Shown: positions 22,560 to 34,475, counted from the first letter of the stretch. The stretch: 64,000 nucleotides of DNA from Aegilops tauschii subsp. strangulata (GCF_002575655.3 NC_053039.3:375635633-375699632); one strand, 5' to 3'. The notes: generated by a model from the letters alone, not told the origin. A program made the numbers and translations.

Positions 22560-24340
22560 TGCTACCTTCAGCTCGCTCGCTCGGTGACGTACTGGTTCGT
22601 CTGATTTTTCTTTCATTTTTTTTCATTTTTTGTATTCTTTCTTTTACTTCCGTTTCTTTCATCTCTTTACTGGTTTTCTTGTTTTTTTGTTTTTACTAGT
22701 TTTCTTTGTTTCTTTCATGGTTTTTACTTATTTTCTCCTTTTTTTTTCTCTTTCTTTCGTTCTATTTTGGTTTTCACTGGTTTTTATTTGTTGTCTTTCT
22801 TTCTTTGCTTTTCCTCATTGTTCTGTTTCTTTTCTTGGCTTTCTTCATTTTTCTTTGTTCCTTCTCATGTTCATTCTTTTGCATTGTTATTTTTCAATTT
22901 TCTTTTCTTTTGTGGTTTTAATTGGTTTTCTTCTTTTTCCTGTGATGTTTGTCAATTTTCGTCGGTTTCTTTTTTGTTCAACACATGTTTGTTTTCGGTA
23001 CAGATTCAGTATTTTGGGTATGCAACAGGCACATTTTTCATATACACTTTTAACATTTTCTCGATATATGGTTATATTTTCTTTGTTTCTTTCAGGGTTT
23101 TCCTTGATTTTCCTTTTCATACACATTCCTTTTTTTCCTTCGGGTTTTGTTTCTTTCATGATTTTTTAATGGTTTCTTTTGTTTTTCTTTGTTTCTTTTT
23201 CAGTAATCGTTTTTCTCCATTCTTTTGCACTTGTTTTTTCGGTTTTGTCTTTCATGTTCCTTTTTTATTTGGTTTCTTTGTTTATTTTTTGGTTTTCTTG
23301 TTTTTCTTTGTTTCTTTTGGTTTTTATTCTACAATTTCGTATACATCAGGAACATTTCTCTAATACATGTTTAACATTTTTTTTAAACAGGTTTAACATT
23401 TTTTTGGATACACGATCAAATTTTTTCTATATACATTTTGAACATTTTTCAAATGCTTCACTAACATTTTTTAAATAGAAGATTGTCATTTTAATACATG
23501 GTCGACATTTTCTCTATAGACATTAACATTTTCAAATGCTTGAGTAAAAAATTCAAATAAAAGAAAAATATTTTTCTGATACATGGTCAACATTTTTTCT
23601 ATACACATTTTACATTTTTGCATTGGTTTTCTTTGGGTTAAATTTTATTTTCGGTTTTATTTGTGTTTCTCTATTGGTTTTCTTCGTATTCCTATGCTTT
23701 TTGTCGATTTTCATTGGTTTCTTTTTGTGTTCATCGCATGTTTTTTCCTTTACACATTCAACATTTTTCGTATACATCAGGAATATTTTCTATATAAAAG
23801 TTTAACATTTTACCTATGCATGGTTAAAATATTTGAAAACTTATATTTTTATGTCTATTTATTTATTATATATGTCCTGATGTCTAATTGTTTCTCATTC
23901 ACCTTGTACATTTTTCGTATTCATATGAAACATTATTTTTATACATGTTCAAAAAATTTGAAATACCTGATTAACATTTTTTAAATGCATGTTTTGATGT
24001 TTACAATTTCTATATACATAAAGTACATTATTATACATGTTTAACATTTTTTTAAACAATGATTAAATTTTTTTTAAATACATGTTTCGTTGTCTGCTTT
24101 GTGCCATACACATTTGTACATTTTTCATATAGAACTGAAACATTTATCTTGTAAACGTTTTACATTTTCCATATATATGATTAACTTTTTTCAAAACACA
24201 TGAACAGTATTGCTCGGATATTAGTTAAACATTTTTTTCAAATAAGTGTTGAAACATTTTTTCAAAAGCTATCAACATTTTTTTAAAATTGCACCCACAT
24301 TTTTTCAAACTTCAATAATTTTTTAAAATATGTGTAATTT
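22560..24340. repeat. T-rich low-complexity tract, duplicated copy 2
   Basis: This is a paralogue of 4706-6500 in the same orientation and position, downstream of WAK copy 2. It shows the same order: TTTCTTT-rich part, the words TTTCATATACA and TGGTCAACATTTTT, then AACATTTTT units. The following 24375-24510 also matches 6530-6665 (CGATTGAGCGAAC / CGATCGAGCGAAA). Open frames are composition artefacts. Confidence 0.7.
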
Positions 24341-24884
24341 ATACTCTTTTGAAAAAATAAAAAACGAAATCGAGTGAACGAATGAAAAACGATTGAGCGA
24401 ACATCGCCACTGGGCCGGCCTATTACCATGTCGTTTCTGGCAAGGGGACAGTTTGTCTTGCTAGAAGCGAGCCATAGCGGCGCCTGTGTCTTCCCCGCAA
24501 AAAGAAAAAGGCTCATGCAGCAGTAGCCTGAATTGGTTTATGCATGATATCATACTCTTTGACTGATCATAGCTTCTTTTTTTGTTGTTGCGAAAGACTG
24601 GTAATAAAATACAAAGATTTAGAGGGTGTGTCAAGCATTTACCACACTAAATCACATTTGAAAAGCGAACTATGCAAGATTGACGAAATAATAACTCACA
24701 TATATCTCCATTTTTTCAGAAGATACATAAGCATTATACACCGGAATTTTGCACATGTATAATTGGCAAAATGAACAATAACATAGAGGTAGCTATAACA
24801 ATTGACTGTTTATTCTATTTTTTATGCCACTGATTTCTTGCTTTCGAATACAAAATAAACAAAGCAAAGCGATGGTGTGATTAC

Positions 24885-26065
24885 TTAACGACCTGACTGT
24901 AGACCATTAACAGCTTTCTTCTCGATGCTGAAATATTCGGCACTGGTTATTGTCGAGCTGGCCGTCGATGATGGCTCCCCAAGTAGGCATTCCATCTCTT
25001 CAGGGTTCCGCTGCACCGATGGATGTTGCATGACCTTTCTCAGACTATCAAGCTTCTCCGCAACTTCCTTCATCGATGGCCTATTGTCACCACACATCTC
25101 TAAGCATCGCATCGCTAGCTCCGCGATCTCTTCAATAATCTCTATGTTATCCCCATCCTTGATCTCAGCATCCAAGATCTGGTCGAGCTTATTGTCCTTC
25201 ATGGCATACGTAAACATCATCGATAGGCTCTTCTCATGGGCAGGGACGTCCGGATCGAAATTAAATGGCAATTTGGCCATGAGTAGCTCCAATAAAACAA
25301 CCCCAAAGCTGTACACATCGCTCTTGTCCGTCAGCAGGTTGGTTTGCATGTACTCCGGGTCAAGGTACCCGCATGTTCCATGTACCAGTGTGATGAATTG
25401 CGACTTGTCAGTTGGTGCCAAGATGGAGGCACCAAAGTCAGCTACTTTGGCTTTGTTGTCCCTATCAAGAAGAATATTGGAGGACTTGACATCACCATGA
25501 AGGATCGGTGTCGAAGCCGATGAGTGAAGATAGGAGAGTGCATCGGCCGACTCGTGGGCGATCCCCAAGCGAGTAGCCAAGGAGATACGTAGGCCATGGT
25601 TACCGTGTATGAGCTGGAAGAGGGTGCCATTTGGGACAAACTCATATACTAGCATGGGGACTTCCACTTCGAGGCAACACCCAAGGAGCTTCACAATGTT
25701 TCTATGGTTGACCTCAGACAAGATTAGCATCTCTTTACCAAATTCTTTCTTTTGTTGCTCGTCAGCGGTCTTGCATCTCTTCACCGCTACTTCCACGTTG
25801 CCTTCAAGAATCCCCTTGTACACGGTCCCATAGCCCCCTTGACCCAGTACTTGTTGCTCACTAAACCTGTTCGTGGCTTCTTGTAGTTCTTCTTCCGTGA
25901 AGATTTTGAATGAAATACCTTGCTTTGATCTCATTTCATCAAATAATATTAGACCACCGTGCTGCCGAAAGTAGTCTCGTTTCATCTTCTGTAGCTTTCT
26001 TCTCTCTTGGATCATGCATGCACATGCTAAAGCAATCACTAAGGCGACTAGTCCAACAGTTGTAC
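24885..26065 (-). CDS. WAK copy 2 exon 4: transmembrane and kinase domain
   Basis: The acceptor is AATGCAG on the minus strand, and the first codon is completed by one base from exon 3. [16 protein letters not shown] is the membrane helix, followed by basic residues ([10 protein letters not shown]), giving a type I topology. The kinase then runs without interruption to a TAA at 24885-24887. The C-terminal tail after the kinase is Ser/Thr-rich ([16 protein letters not shown]). Confidence 0.9.
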
Positions 26066-29000
26066 CTGCATTATCCATGCACATAGAGCTATAATACATC
26101 TGTTCAATACTAATGTAATTTTGTTGAGTAGTGACAACTTAAAGTACTCTGTCGAGGAGAAAGAAAAATACTGGCTGATGAGTTTGGTAGGCCAAGATAA
26201 AGTTTGCCGAACACGGGTCGTTGTTACTTGTTCAACAACATAATAATAGTTGACTGGACTATAATAATAATATAAAGTCTGTAAGTTTCCTACAGATCTC
26301 CGATTAATCATTCATAAGCAGTATGTATGTTATATATAGTGCTCACAAAGAGAATAACTCACCTACAACAGGCATCACTGGAAAACGGGATTGACAATTG
26401 CCATTAGTCCAATTTTTTCCACGTCGACATGAGCAGGTGTAATGCCCTGCCGTGTTCTCGCACATTCCAGAGCCGCAGATAGTAGCATTTTGAAGGCACT
26501 CATCAATATCTGCAACAAAACATTTTTTCCGGATCAACTTCCAGGGTGTGCATACACATGTGACTCATGAATCAAGGTACACGAGCGTTCATATCAAATG
26601 TACGAGACATCAAAAGAGAAAGAACCTTGGCATCCGTTCTGGATATAAGGGTTGCCTTCGTATCCATCGGAGCACGTGCAGCGATAACCTGGCTTGTCGC
26701 CAGTGGTGTTTACACACGCACTGTGGCCGCTGACACATGCGTAGGAGCTCATGTTCTTCTGAGCTTCGTCGCAAGTCAGCCGTCCTGCCCGCCAGTTCAG
26801 CACAAGTGGAACTGTCCCATTGTATGCATTATAAAACACCGTGGATCCGACATAGCTAGTGCGGAAGTTGAAAGCCGCCTTTTCCATCAATACCATGTAG
26901 CTGCAACGGCTGTAATGCCATATTTCCGTGTTGTTGTAGCTTTGGTCGAAATTACCATTATAAAACCGTACGCCTGTCGGGACATCTACTTGGCAGCAGC
27001 CGGCGCCGGAGCATGTGCCATCCATCAAGGTGTCGTCGCACGTTGACTTGCAACCTATTAAATACTGCACCCAAAAAGTGTAGTAGTACATGAGAATATG
27101 TGACGTCTTCAACCAAACTATGTACTATGTGGGTAGAATCTAGGGGCATCTGTCCGCGAATAGAGGGGTCCGGTCTGCGGACACGGACGCGGAAGGCTGT
27201 CATCCAACCGTAGACGCATATATTCTCATAATAACTCGAATCAAATGGACGAAATCGTTCAAACAAGTCTGGATTTCATATAAACATGACAAATTTCACA
27301 TAAATCGGACGAAAACGTTTACAATTTGGATATATTTTTTAACTAAAATGGTACAACTATGTGCACGTACGGTCGCGCGAAGCTCCACCACAACACAGAT
27401 ACACTACGCTAGTCTACCCCCGGCCGCGACTTGTCTTCCCATGTCCGTCAGCCAGCTCACCGGCCGGGAGCCCCGGAGATATATGTTTCAGGCGTCACCT
27501 TGGCGGTGGCCTTCCTGGGACCCAACCGGCGGCGGCTTCCCGTGTTCTACTTTTTCTTGATGTTGGCGGCAGACACGGACGCGCCGGCCGCCGACTCGTC
27601 GTTCTCCCCACAGCCGGCTTCTTTCTCTGCCCGCATGGCGCGGGTATGCGCGCATCGATAGCAGACAACGCGGTACGACGTGGCGTCGTCAACGGCAACG
27701 ACGATGGTCGTGCCGCCGTGCTCCCCGTCGTGCCGGCCTGGAGCAACTCGCCACTCCTCCACGAGCTGGCTTGGAGCAACGAGTTGCTGAACCACGCGCC
27801 AGCTTGGGGCGGTGACATGCTCCGTCTGGCTAGGTGAGGGGGTGGAGCAGCAGCGAGCTGCCTCGCTCATATCCGGCGGGCTCGGCGGGCCTCCCAGCCG
27901 GCTTTTATGCCGGGGAACTGGTCTTCCTGCTCGTCGGATACCATTGAAAGGGTGGAGAAAGTGGTGGAATGAGGAGATGGGGAGCGGCGGACGGAATGAG
28001 CTTGCCCAGGTTGCATTTAATGCCGGTCCGCTCATGAGCGGACGTGTGGCCTGAGTAGGTTCCTCGGCTTTCACACGGGTTTAATGGAGGCGTTTGAATG
28101 CGATGAGAAGGCGTGGTCAGCCGGGCATGCAGCGGGCAGCGCCCTTGGCCGGCACGCCGTTTCAATGGCAGAGACAGTGAGAGTCGACGTCCGCCCTGAG
28201 CCGCCTTCATTGTGGAGCGGCGCGCTCTACAACGGCATGAAAGCGGGCAACTGCGCCGGGCGGGAAGCGGGCGCGGGTGGGGGAGGGGTTTTTGGTGTGG
28301 CAAGACGGTCAGAAGCGGGCTTGTGATCTGTCCGGACCCCCGCAAAACACCCCCCCCCCCCTGTTTGTCTCCGGCTTGCGAAAGAAATCGCGTTCGGACC
28401 ATGCCGCGGACTGATACAGGTCCGTGTTGGATGACTTCTGCCATCATTTCATTATTTTTCATCTTACAAGTCAAATGATATATTTGAAAAGGAGGTGGCA
28501 TTATAACCGATGGAAGTTCTAGCTGCGCCTGCGTTGGAATCCTAATGAAATGGTGTTTAACAAGTTGTCTGAAACAATTTGGCACATGATCCTGACCTAA
28601 TCAGGAACAGAAAGGTCCTTCCAAAGAAACACGGAATAGAACCTACTCAGGCGAAATACTTGTTCACAAACTTGAAAACACACACTCTTGTTTTGATATA
28701 AATATATCACTAAAAATATATTATGTTTCACTTAAAATATATTCCTCGAACTGTTTTGATGAGGTGAGGGAGGGATGTGCTTGATTTCAAGATACTAAGG
28801 GATTTTCTGCAAATTGAAACAAAGAAGTGGGCTATTGTTATAAAAAATGCCACAACTTATCTCACAGTCATTAGATACAGATCTAAGTCATTAGATACAG
28901 ATCTAATGATCAGAAATGTCAGATGACAGACACACCATCATCATCAACTGAGTCTTTTATAAGAGTATATATATATAGAGAGAAAAAAGGCGAAGTACTT

Positions 29001-29449
29001 ACAGAAGAGCCCATCATATAAGCGAGAGTATTACACCCGATGACAAAGATCTTGTTGTCCACTTCCGATATCCAGAAAGGTGTGCCGGTGAAGTCCGCCC
29101 ATCCTTTGTAGTGGGTCATACCACCAGTGGATTCGGAATAGCACTGCCACGAGATCGTCGTGGTGTTCATCCAGGCCTTGCCGTCTGGCACGGAGATCTT
29201 GGTCACCTCAAAATCCCCGCTAAAAGGCTTTGTGGCGCCGTTGATGCTCGTGCAGTTGAGGTTAAAGCCGTTGTGCAACGCGCACTGCTCGCCGATGCCG
29301 AACGGTAATGGGATGTCGACTTCGCCGAACTTGGCCTGGCAGCCGGGACGGTGGGCTGCCGGTACATCGGCCGTGGCCAGAACCCAAATCGCCGAAAGGC
29401 AGGCAAGAACATGGAAAGAAAGAAGAAACCGAGAACACCCCAGCTTCAT
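24885..29449 (-). CDS. Wall-associated receptor kinase, copy 2 (intact frame)
   Basis: Four exons (29449-29003, 27064-26626, 26509-26363, 26065-24885) have consistent GT-AG borders and phases and join into 737 codons plus a stop. Residues 1-27 form a signal peptide. About 35-140 form the GUB_WAK galacturonan-binding domain, 259-295 an EGF module, 296-332 a calcium EGF (DIDEC), about 340-364 the membrane helix and about 418-695 the Ser/Thr kinase. The kinase shows [28 protein letters not shown] and LDPEY. HGD replaces HRD, so it is a non-RD kinase. The CG of the GUB domain is FG, losing one cysteine. The product should sit in the plasma membrane, binding wall pectin outside and signalling inside; that is family knowledge. 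Homology to the copy 1 promoter ends near 29513, so expression is uncertain. Confidence 0.85.
26363..26509 (-). CDS. WAK copy 2 exon 3: calcium-type EGF module
   Basis: The 147 nt exon lies between TTTGTTGCAG and GTGAGT borders. It encodes [18 protein letters not shown] and GHYTCSC, with six cysteines and the D-I-D-E calcium-binding start whose first Asp spans the exon junction. Intron 3 (26066-26362) contains no transposon, unlike the same intron in copy 1. Confidence 0.9.
26626..27064 (-). CDS. WAK copy 2 exon 2: extracellular region with EGF module
   Basis: The exon opens after TGGGTGCAG and reads [29 protein letters not shown] and so on. It ends with an EGF module ([35 protein letters not shown]). 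There is no stop or frameshift over 146 codons; copy 1 is 2 nt shorter at the position of FYNGN. Confidence 0.85.
27125..28460 (-). mobile_element. Transposon-derived GC-rich insert in WAK copy 2 intron 1
   Basis: Intron 1 changes abruptly to GC-rich DNA. Left words (GTCCGGTCTGCGGACACGGA, CATCCAAC) are loosely inverted near 28390-28440 (CCGCGGACTGATACAGGTCC, GTTGGATGAC), so an inverted-repeat element is likely. Borders are approximate. A minus-strand frame at 28074-27547 (175 codons) contains [15 protein letters not shown] and many Pro/Ser residues. I recognise its style from repetitive grass sequences, but no function is known. A 13-base C run lies near 28350. Confidence 0.35.
29003..29449 (-). 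CDS. WAK copy 2 exon 1: signal peptide and GUB_WAK domain
   Basis: 149 codons start at the ATG at 29449 and end at GTAAGT. The ATG matches the second Met of copy 1. [20 protein letters not shown] shows the GUB_WAK start with Phe where Cys is normally found, so one disulfide partner is missing. C-terminal markers [20 protein letters not shown] agree with the family. Confidence 0.85.
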
Positions 29450-29513
29450 CTTTGCCGGTGAAAGGGTAGGTGTGGATGTGTGCTCCTGAGCTCCTAGCTA
29501 CGCCGGGGTGTTC
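29450..29513 (-). promoter_or_regulatory. Remaining 5' leader of WAK copy 2
   Basis: About 64 bp upstream of the ATG still align with the leader of copy 1 (GGTGTGTGC, CTGAGCTCC). From about 29514 outward the sequence is unrelated, and the TATA box and W-boxes of copy 1 are absent. No obvious TATA box is seen in the next 100 bp. Confidence 0.5.
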
Positions 29514-29639
29514 AAATATGTCACCCCAGTCCTCTCACGGTCACGGACTGTGGCACGCTGATTACAGAATTTGGAGGGACACGAAGACTTGGACTTGGCC
29601 AGTCCTTGGAAGACCTTTCAACTCGATTGATTGCCATTC

Positions 29640-30650
29640 ATTTTTAAAACTTATCTTTGTCGATTGCTCGCGGGAGTACTTGCCAAAGCATGTCACAATA
29701 ATTGGACGAGTTACCAAGGGCATTTTGGTTTTTGGTTATATCTCTGGAACTCGGCTGTCTTTCTTTGTGTCAACCAATTTATGATCGGTTTTGCTATTTT
29801 TCAGTCGAGCGTTTTGCAATTGGCTTTCATTCAAATCTGTGTCCGTTCGATCTCGTGTTAAGATTCGCGCTGAGAGTTGTCGTTTTGGGTCTGTTTTTCT
29901 TATCGGGCGCACGTTTCGTTTGGCTCCAGCCCGTTTTTCCGCCGCCTGCCGGGTGTGGTTTTCTGTCTGTTTTTTTCCGCGCCCTTCCCTTCCCCATTTC
30001 ATCTGGGCGGTAGTGTTCGATTCGATAGAGAGACGGAGAGAGAGAGAGAGATGTAGAGCGGCGGAGAAGAGGAGGCGATTCCGTCATGTTCATGTCGTTC
30101 CGGAGATCCTCCCTTCCCCCCTGCGGAGCTTAATTTTCACTTTGATTCACGGTTGCCACGGTTGGTTGTTCTCATCTCCCCCTCCCCCTGTGTGATTTCG
30201 CATGTTTCTGCCTCTTAGCTTCCAGATCTAACTCTGTTTTTGCTTGGTTTCCTGGTGTGTGTAGGTTCCAGGGTGTTGTTGTGGAAAGCTCTTGTAGATG
30301 TAGCTATTTGTTCAGCTTCGGGGTATGTAGATTTCGTTGGTTCCTCCTCTGCTTTCTTTTGTAGATGTATGAATTAGTTTGTTGTTCTGAGTTGTCGTTC
30401 CGCTGTTAGGTTTTAGGTCTCCATGTTTTGATCCCATCGGTTGTAGGCGGTGGTAGTTGTCATCAGATGGTTGTTTTTGTGGTTAGGGTTCAGTGATTTC
30501 TGCTGAATAGGTAGGCTCTATATTTTCTTCGTCTGGTTGGTTCATGGCAGTTCTACTCCAACCCTCCTGATTTTAGTTGTAGTTGTTTGTATTTTGGTAG
30601 TATTAATTGTTTCCCTTTGTAAGCTTTTCCAGTGCTTATTCCCGTATGAG
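29640..30650 (+). other. Promoter- and leader-like sequence, unassigned
   Basis: A pyrimidine-rich stretch with GAGAGAGAGAGAGA at about 30032-30050 is followed by CTTCCCCCCTGCGGAGC-like sequence. A TGTGTGTAGG-type intron motif follows, looking like a plant 5' leader on the plus strand. No coding frame follows directly. It may belong to the element whose short exons lie at 31631-31905. Confidence 0.25.
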
Positions 30651-30659
30651 ATTTTGCAG

Positions 30660-31500
30660 AGTGAGCAGTGTAGTCTCAAGGGTAATCCCATGTATTTCTC
30701 TGTGCACTATCATTGTAATTCCTGGGTATTTACTTTGTAATTCCATGTGTAGTAGCACTGTAATTTGTTCTGTTTTTAGTGTTAGATTTTGCAGTGTAGT
30801 ATATCCAGTGTAGTCTTTTAATCTCCAAATATCAGATAGGCAGTGTAATATGCCTACTATGTCCCAGATATGCACTGTAATATGCCACAGAGTTTCTCTG
30901 TAAATGTGAGCTTCTTTTACACTGTAATATGCCTGAGATTTGCACTATAATCCCCTAGATTTACACTGCAATATGCCCTAGATTTACTGTGTATGTTTCA
31001 ACTTCTTTTACTCTGTAATTTGACCGAGATTTACACTGCAATCCCCTAGTTTTTACACTGTAATATGCCCTACGTTTTCTGTGTATATTTCAGCTACTTT
31101 TACTCTGTAATTTGACCAAAATTTACAATGTAATCCCCTAGATTTGCACTGTAATATGTCCTAGATATTACACTGTAATTTGACCGAGATTTACACTGGA
31201 ATTTGCCTAGATTTACTATGTAAGTTGACTGCGTTCACTGTAATTCCCCATATTTGCACTGTAATATGTCGCATATATTACACTGTAGTTTGACTGAGAT
31301 TTCCACTGAATTTGCCTCAGATTTACTATGTAATTTGACTGAGTTTTACACTGTAATTCCCCAGATTTGCACTGCAATATGTCGCATATATTACACTGTA
31401 ATTTAAGCGAGATTTACATTGGAATTTGCGTCAGATTTACTCTGTAATTTGACTGAGATTTACACTGTAATTCCCTAGTTTTTTCACCGTAATTTGACTG
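30660..31500. repeat. Diffuse TTTACACTGTAAT-type repeat array, block 1
   Basis: More than twenty variants of TTTACACTGTAAT or TTTGCACTGTAATATGCC occur at spacings of roughly 25-45 bp, mostly followed by TTGACxGAGAT or CCCTAGAT. The core TTACACTGTAA is nearly palindromic. The array has no coding content. Confidence 0.6.
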
Positions 31501-31630
31501 TAAATTTCAGCTGCATTCTCTGTAATTTTATTTCATTCTCCGCAATTTTTTAGCTACATTCCTATGCCATATTCATGTGTTTAGAGCTAGCTCTCGGATA
31601 TGTTTCTCATTTGTTTTGCTTTTTATTCGA

Positions 31631-31905
31631 ATGGGTAGGCTACGGAGAGTCTCTCACCAGGACATTCCATTAGTATCATCTATTGAGAGTGCAAATTCTT
31701 TGAATGTTCCGTTTGTGCTTAATGACTTCGCGGACGATGGTTCTAATGCTACGTCATTGGTACTTATTTCTTTCTTCTTCTTTAGTTTTTATTTTCTTCT
31801 TTCTTCTCTCTTTCAGATTGTTTAATTTGGGTCTGTTGGCTTTTCTTTCAGGAACTTTTTGGTATGATGGAGGCTTTGACAAAGCTCTATTCAAGTTATA
31901 TATGA
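31631..31905 (+). pseudogene. Two short exon-like frames, unidentified
   Basis: MGRLRRVSHQDIPLVSSIES starts at 31631 and reaches a GT donor at 31760. After a pyrimidine-rich intron the frame resumes at 31852 with ELFGMMEALTKLYSSY and stops at 31903. The phase fits. The second piece weakly recalls the start of FAR1-type domains of Mutator-like transposases, but it is too short to decide. The rest of such a gene is missing. Confidence 0.25.
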
Positions 31906-31934
31906 ATCATGTGTGTTCTTTTTTCTTGAAGTAG

Positions 31935-32690
31935 TTGATTGTGTTTTTGATGATCTTTGTTTGGATTGACCCTTGTCTTTTTTGTTTTTGCATAAAGTGA
32001 ATCATTGAAGAGGAAATTATCATGTGCTTGAAGAAGGAATGTGGTCAGCCCCCTTTGTTATACTAAGCTCTCTCATGGCTTTAGTCTGTTCTTCTCTTTA
32101 CTGTTGCACTGCAGTTTCCCAGTGTTGTAGTTCTGTATTTAGGCCATAATTAATCTTTTTTGCTTATGCATCTTATTGTTTGTTTGCACATCTCATGGAA
32201 TTTCAGTGTTTTTCCTCTGCAAATTAATTGTAATTATCAGAGTATTTCCTCCCCTGTTTTTTTGTATTATATATGTGCTCATGAAGTCGTAGAGCTGGGT
32301 TTGCTGTAATGTATGTACTGTATTGTAGTTCTGATTTCTTCGCGCTTTGCTTTTGCTAGTTTCATCATGTAGATAACTAGGTCTTTTGCGTTGTATATAA
32401 TGTCAGATTGTAGGAGAGCAGTAAATGAAAATGTTTCCTGCAATAGATTGTCAACTTTTCATTATTATGTACATATCATTTTTCTTCAAGTTTCTGAGAT
32501 CATTATTTGCTATTTCGATCTCACATTTAGAATGAGTTCTTCTTGTGTCATTGTGAGTAGATCAATTTCAGTTATTGTTCTTGGCTTGCTTCCCATCTGC
32601 AATTTTGAAAAAGTAAATGTCAATATTTGCAAAAATATGAACAATAAACTCTTGTGACATTGTGCTTACTGTAATTTGGCAGAATGCCCC
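31935..32690. other. T-rich intron-like sequence
   Basis: This T-rich sequence separates the two repeat blocks and resembles plant intron DNA. There is one chance open frame of 88 codons at 32391-32657 but no recognisable gene. Confidence 0.3.
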
Positions 32691-33350
32691 AAATTGCTTC
32701 TGGTTAATTTCTGTGTTCTTAGATTGTATTTTGCTGTACTTATTTTATAGTAATTCATATGTATTTAGACTGTAAATTTTCTTGTAAAGCACTATAATTC
32801 ATGTGTACCTTCACTGTACTTTACTTTCAGAGTAATTCCTTAGAATGTATAGTGTAATTCCAGAGCTTTAGTCACTGTAAATCCTTGGTGTTCACATTGT
32901 AATTTCCTGTGATTTTTCATTGTTGTCATTCCTTGGTGTTTGCACTGCAATTTCCACTGATTTACTCAGTGAATTTTCTCTGATGTGTCTAAAATGTTGT
33001 CTTTGTGCCTACTTCATTGTTGTCATTCCTGCAGTGTGCTTTTTCAGTTTGATTTCAATGTAATATTTTACAGTGTAATTTACGGAATAGTCACTGTAAA
33101 AATTGTAGGTATTACAGTGCAATACCTAAGATTATTTTAGGGAATTACACTCTGTAAATACCCCATTTTTTACATTGTATATACTGTAGGGAGCTCCTCT
33201 GATTTTTTCACTGCATATCCCACATTTATTATAGTCCATGCTTCATCTCTAATTTCCTGAATTTCTGATAATGTAAATTGATGCCACATTACACTGTAAT
33301 GCAGCACATATTTTCATGTGTACTTACCAAACGCCCTTATTTTCATGTGT
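32690..33350. repeat. Diffuse CACTGTAAT-type repeat array, block 2
   Basis: The same motif as block 1 recurs in more degenerate form (TTCACTGTAC, TTTACAGTGTAATTTAC, TACACTGTAATGC), with spacing 20-50 bp. Both orientations TTACACTGTAA and TTACAGTGTAA occur. Non-coding. Confidence 0.5.
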
Positions 33351-33798
33351 ATTAGAATGCATTTTAACTCAGTATTTCCTGTTTGGTTCACTGTTTTTAC
33401 CCTGATCTAAATAAATTTCAGTGTTGCTTTCAGTCAGTTAGAACCTAATGGTTCCAATTTTTCTTCACTTGATTCTTTGATGTTTTCTGCAGACAAGTTC
33501 ACGTAAAAGGTGTTTGTACATTATAAGGGAGAGCAAAAAAGAGTAGGAGAGTGTTGGTGTTTTGTGATCCAGGAGGGCCTAGTTGGTTGCGTAGTTGAGC
33601 AGAAATGAATCGGGTGATGTTTTGGTTCGGTGAGAACCGGGTAAGAATTTTTAGTCCGGCCGTTTTGTTGAACATACAAACATACAAGTATCTGTATCAG
33701 CTGTGTTTGGACATACAGGTGTCATCTCTTTAGTTGTCAGAAAGTTTGAATGAAAGTCAATTGAAAATCAGTCGAATGTTAAATAGACAGTGCCTTTA

Positions 33799-34380
33799 TG
33801 ATTGAATGGTTAGAAGGGCAGTTTATTCTCAACTCACGAGAGTCTAAATCAGTGGTTGGATAATTAGGAAGGTGACGTCCTTGTCAATAGCGAGACGTCT
33901 AGACTATGTTTTGGTTGTTATTTTGATATCTCTTGTCAATTTTTCAGATTATTTTTCTAACTTATAGGAGCACAAACAGATAAAGAGCCCGTCCCAACTT
34001 GTACATTCAAGTGCGAACCAACTTCTGGTTAGATGGTTAGAAGGACAGTAGTATCCCAGCCCACCAAAGTTACGTTCAAGTGCGAACCAATTTATGGTTG
34101 GATGGTTAGAAGGACAGAGCCCATCAAAGTTTATGTCCTAGACTTGACATTGATGCTCACTTTTTTTAAAATTATTTTAAGCCTTCCATCAATGTGCGTT
34201 CAGGGGTAGGAGACGTTCCGTCAACTACGAAGATGTCTGTGACGACTTCATCAATCTCAAGATAATGTGCCGGCTCAGTCTATTGGAGATGCAGAGGTAG
34301 AATGTGTGTGCGTTCATATGGATGAGTATATATGAGCATACATATGACCATTTGCATATGTACTGTGTTTTAGAAGAACA
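33799..34380 (+). mobile_element. SINE-like element with repeated tRNA-like heads
   Basis: The words TGGTTAGATGGTTAGAAGGA (34015) and TGGTTGGATGGTTAGAAGGA (34094) resemble a pol III A box. A similar GAATGGTTAGAAGGGCAG lies at 33803. The body from about 34110 (CCTAGACTTGACATTGATGC, GTTCAGGGGTAGGAGACG, TGCCGGCTCAGTCT, GAGTATATATGAGC) resembles a widespread Triticeae SINE-type repeat. No clean poly-A or target duplication was seen. Confidence 0.5.
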
Positions 34381-34475
34381 AAAATGCATGTCCAAGTTGA
34401 CAACTCGACACGACTGTGCGTAGCTGCGAGGAATACGTGCTCTTTTCGGTTTTGGAAATATAGAAAAATGCTTAC

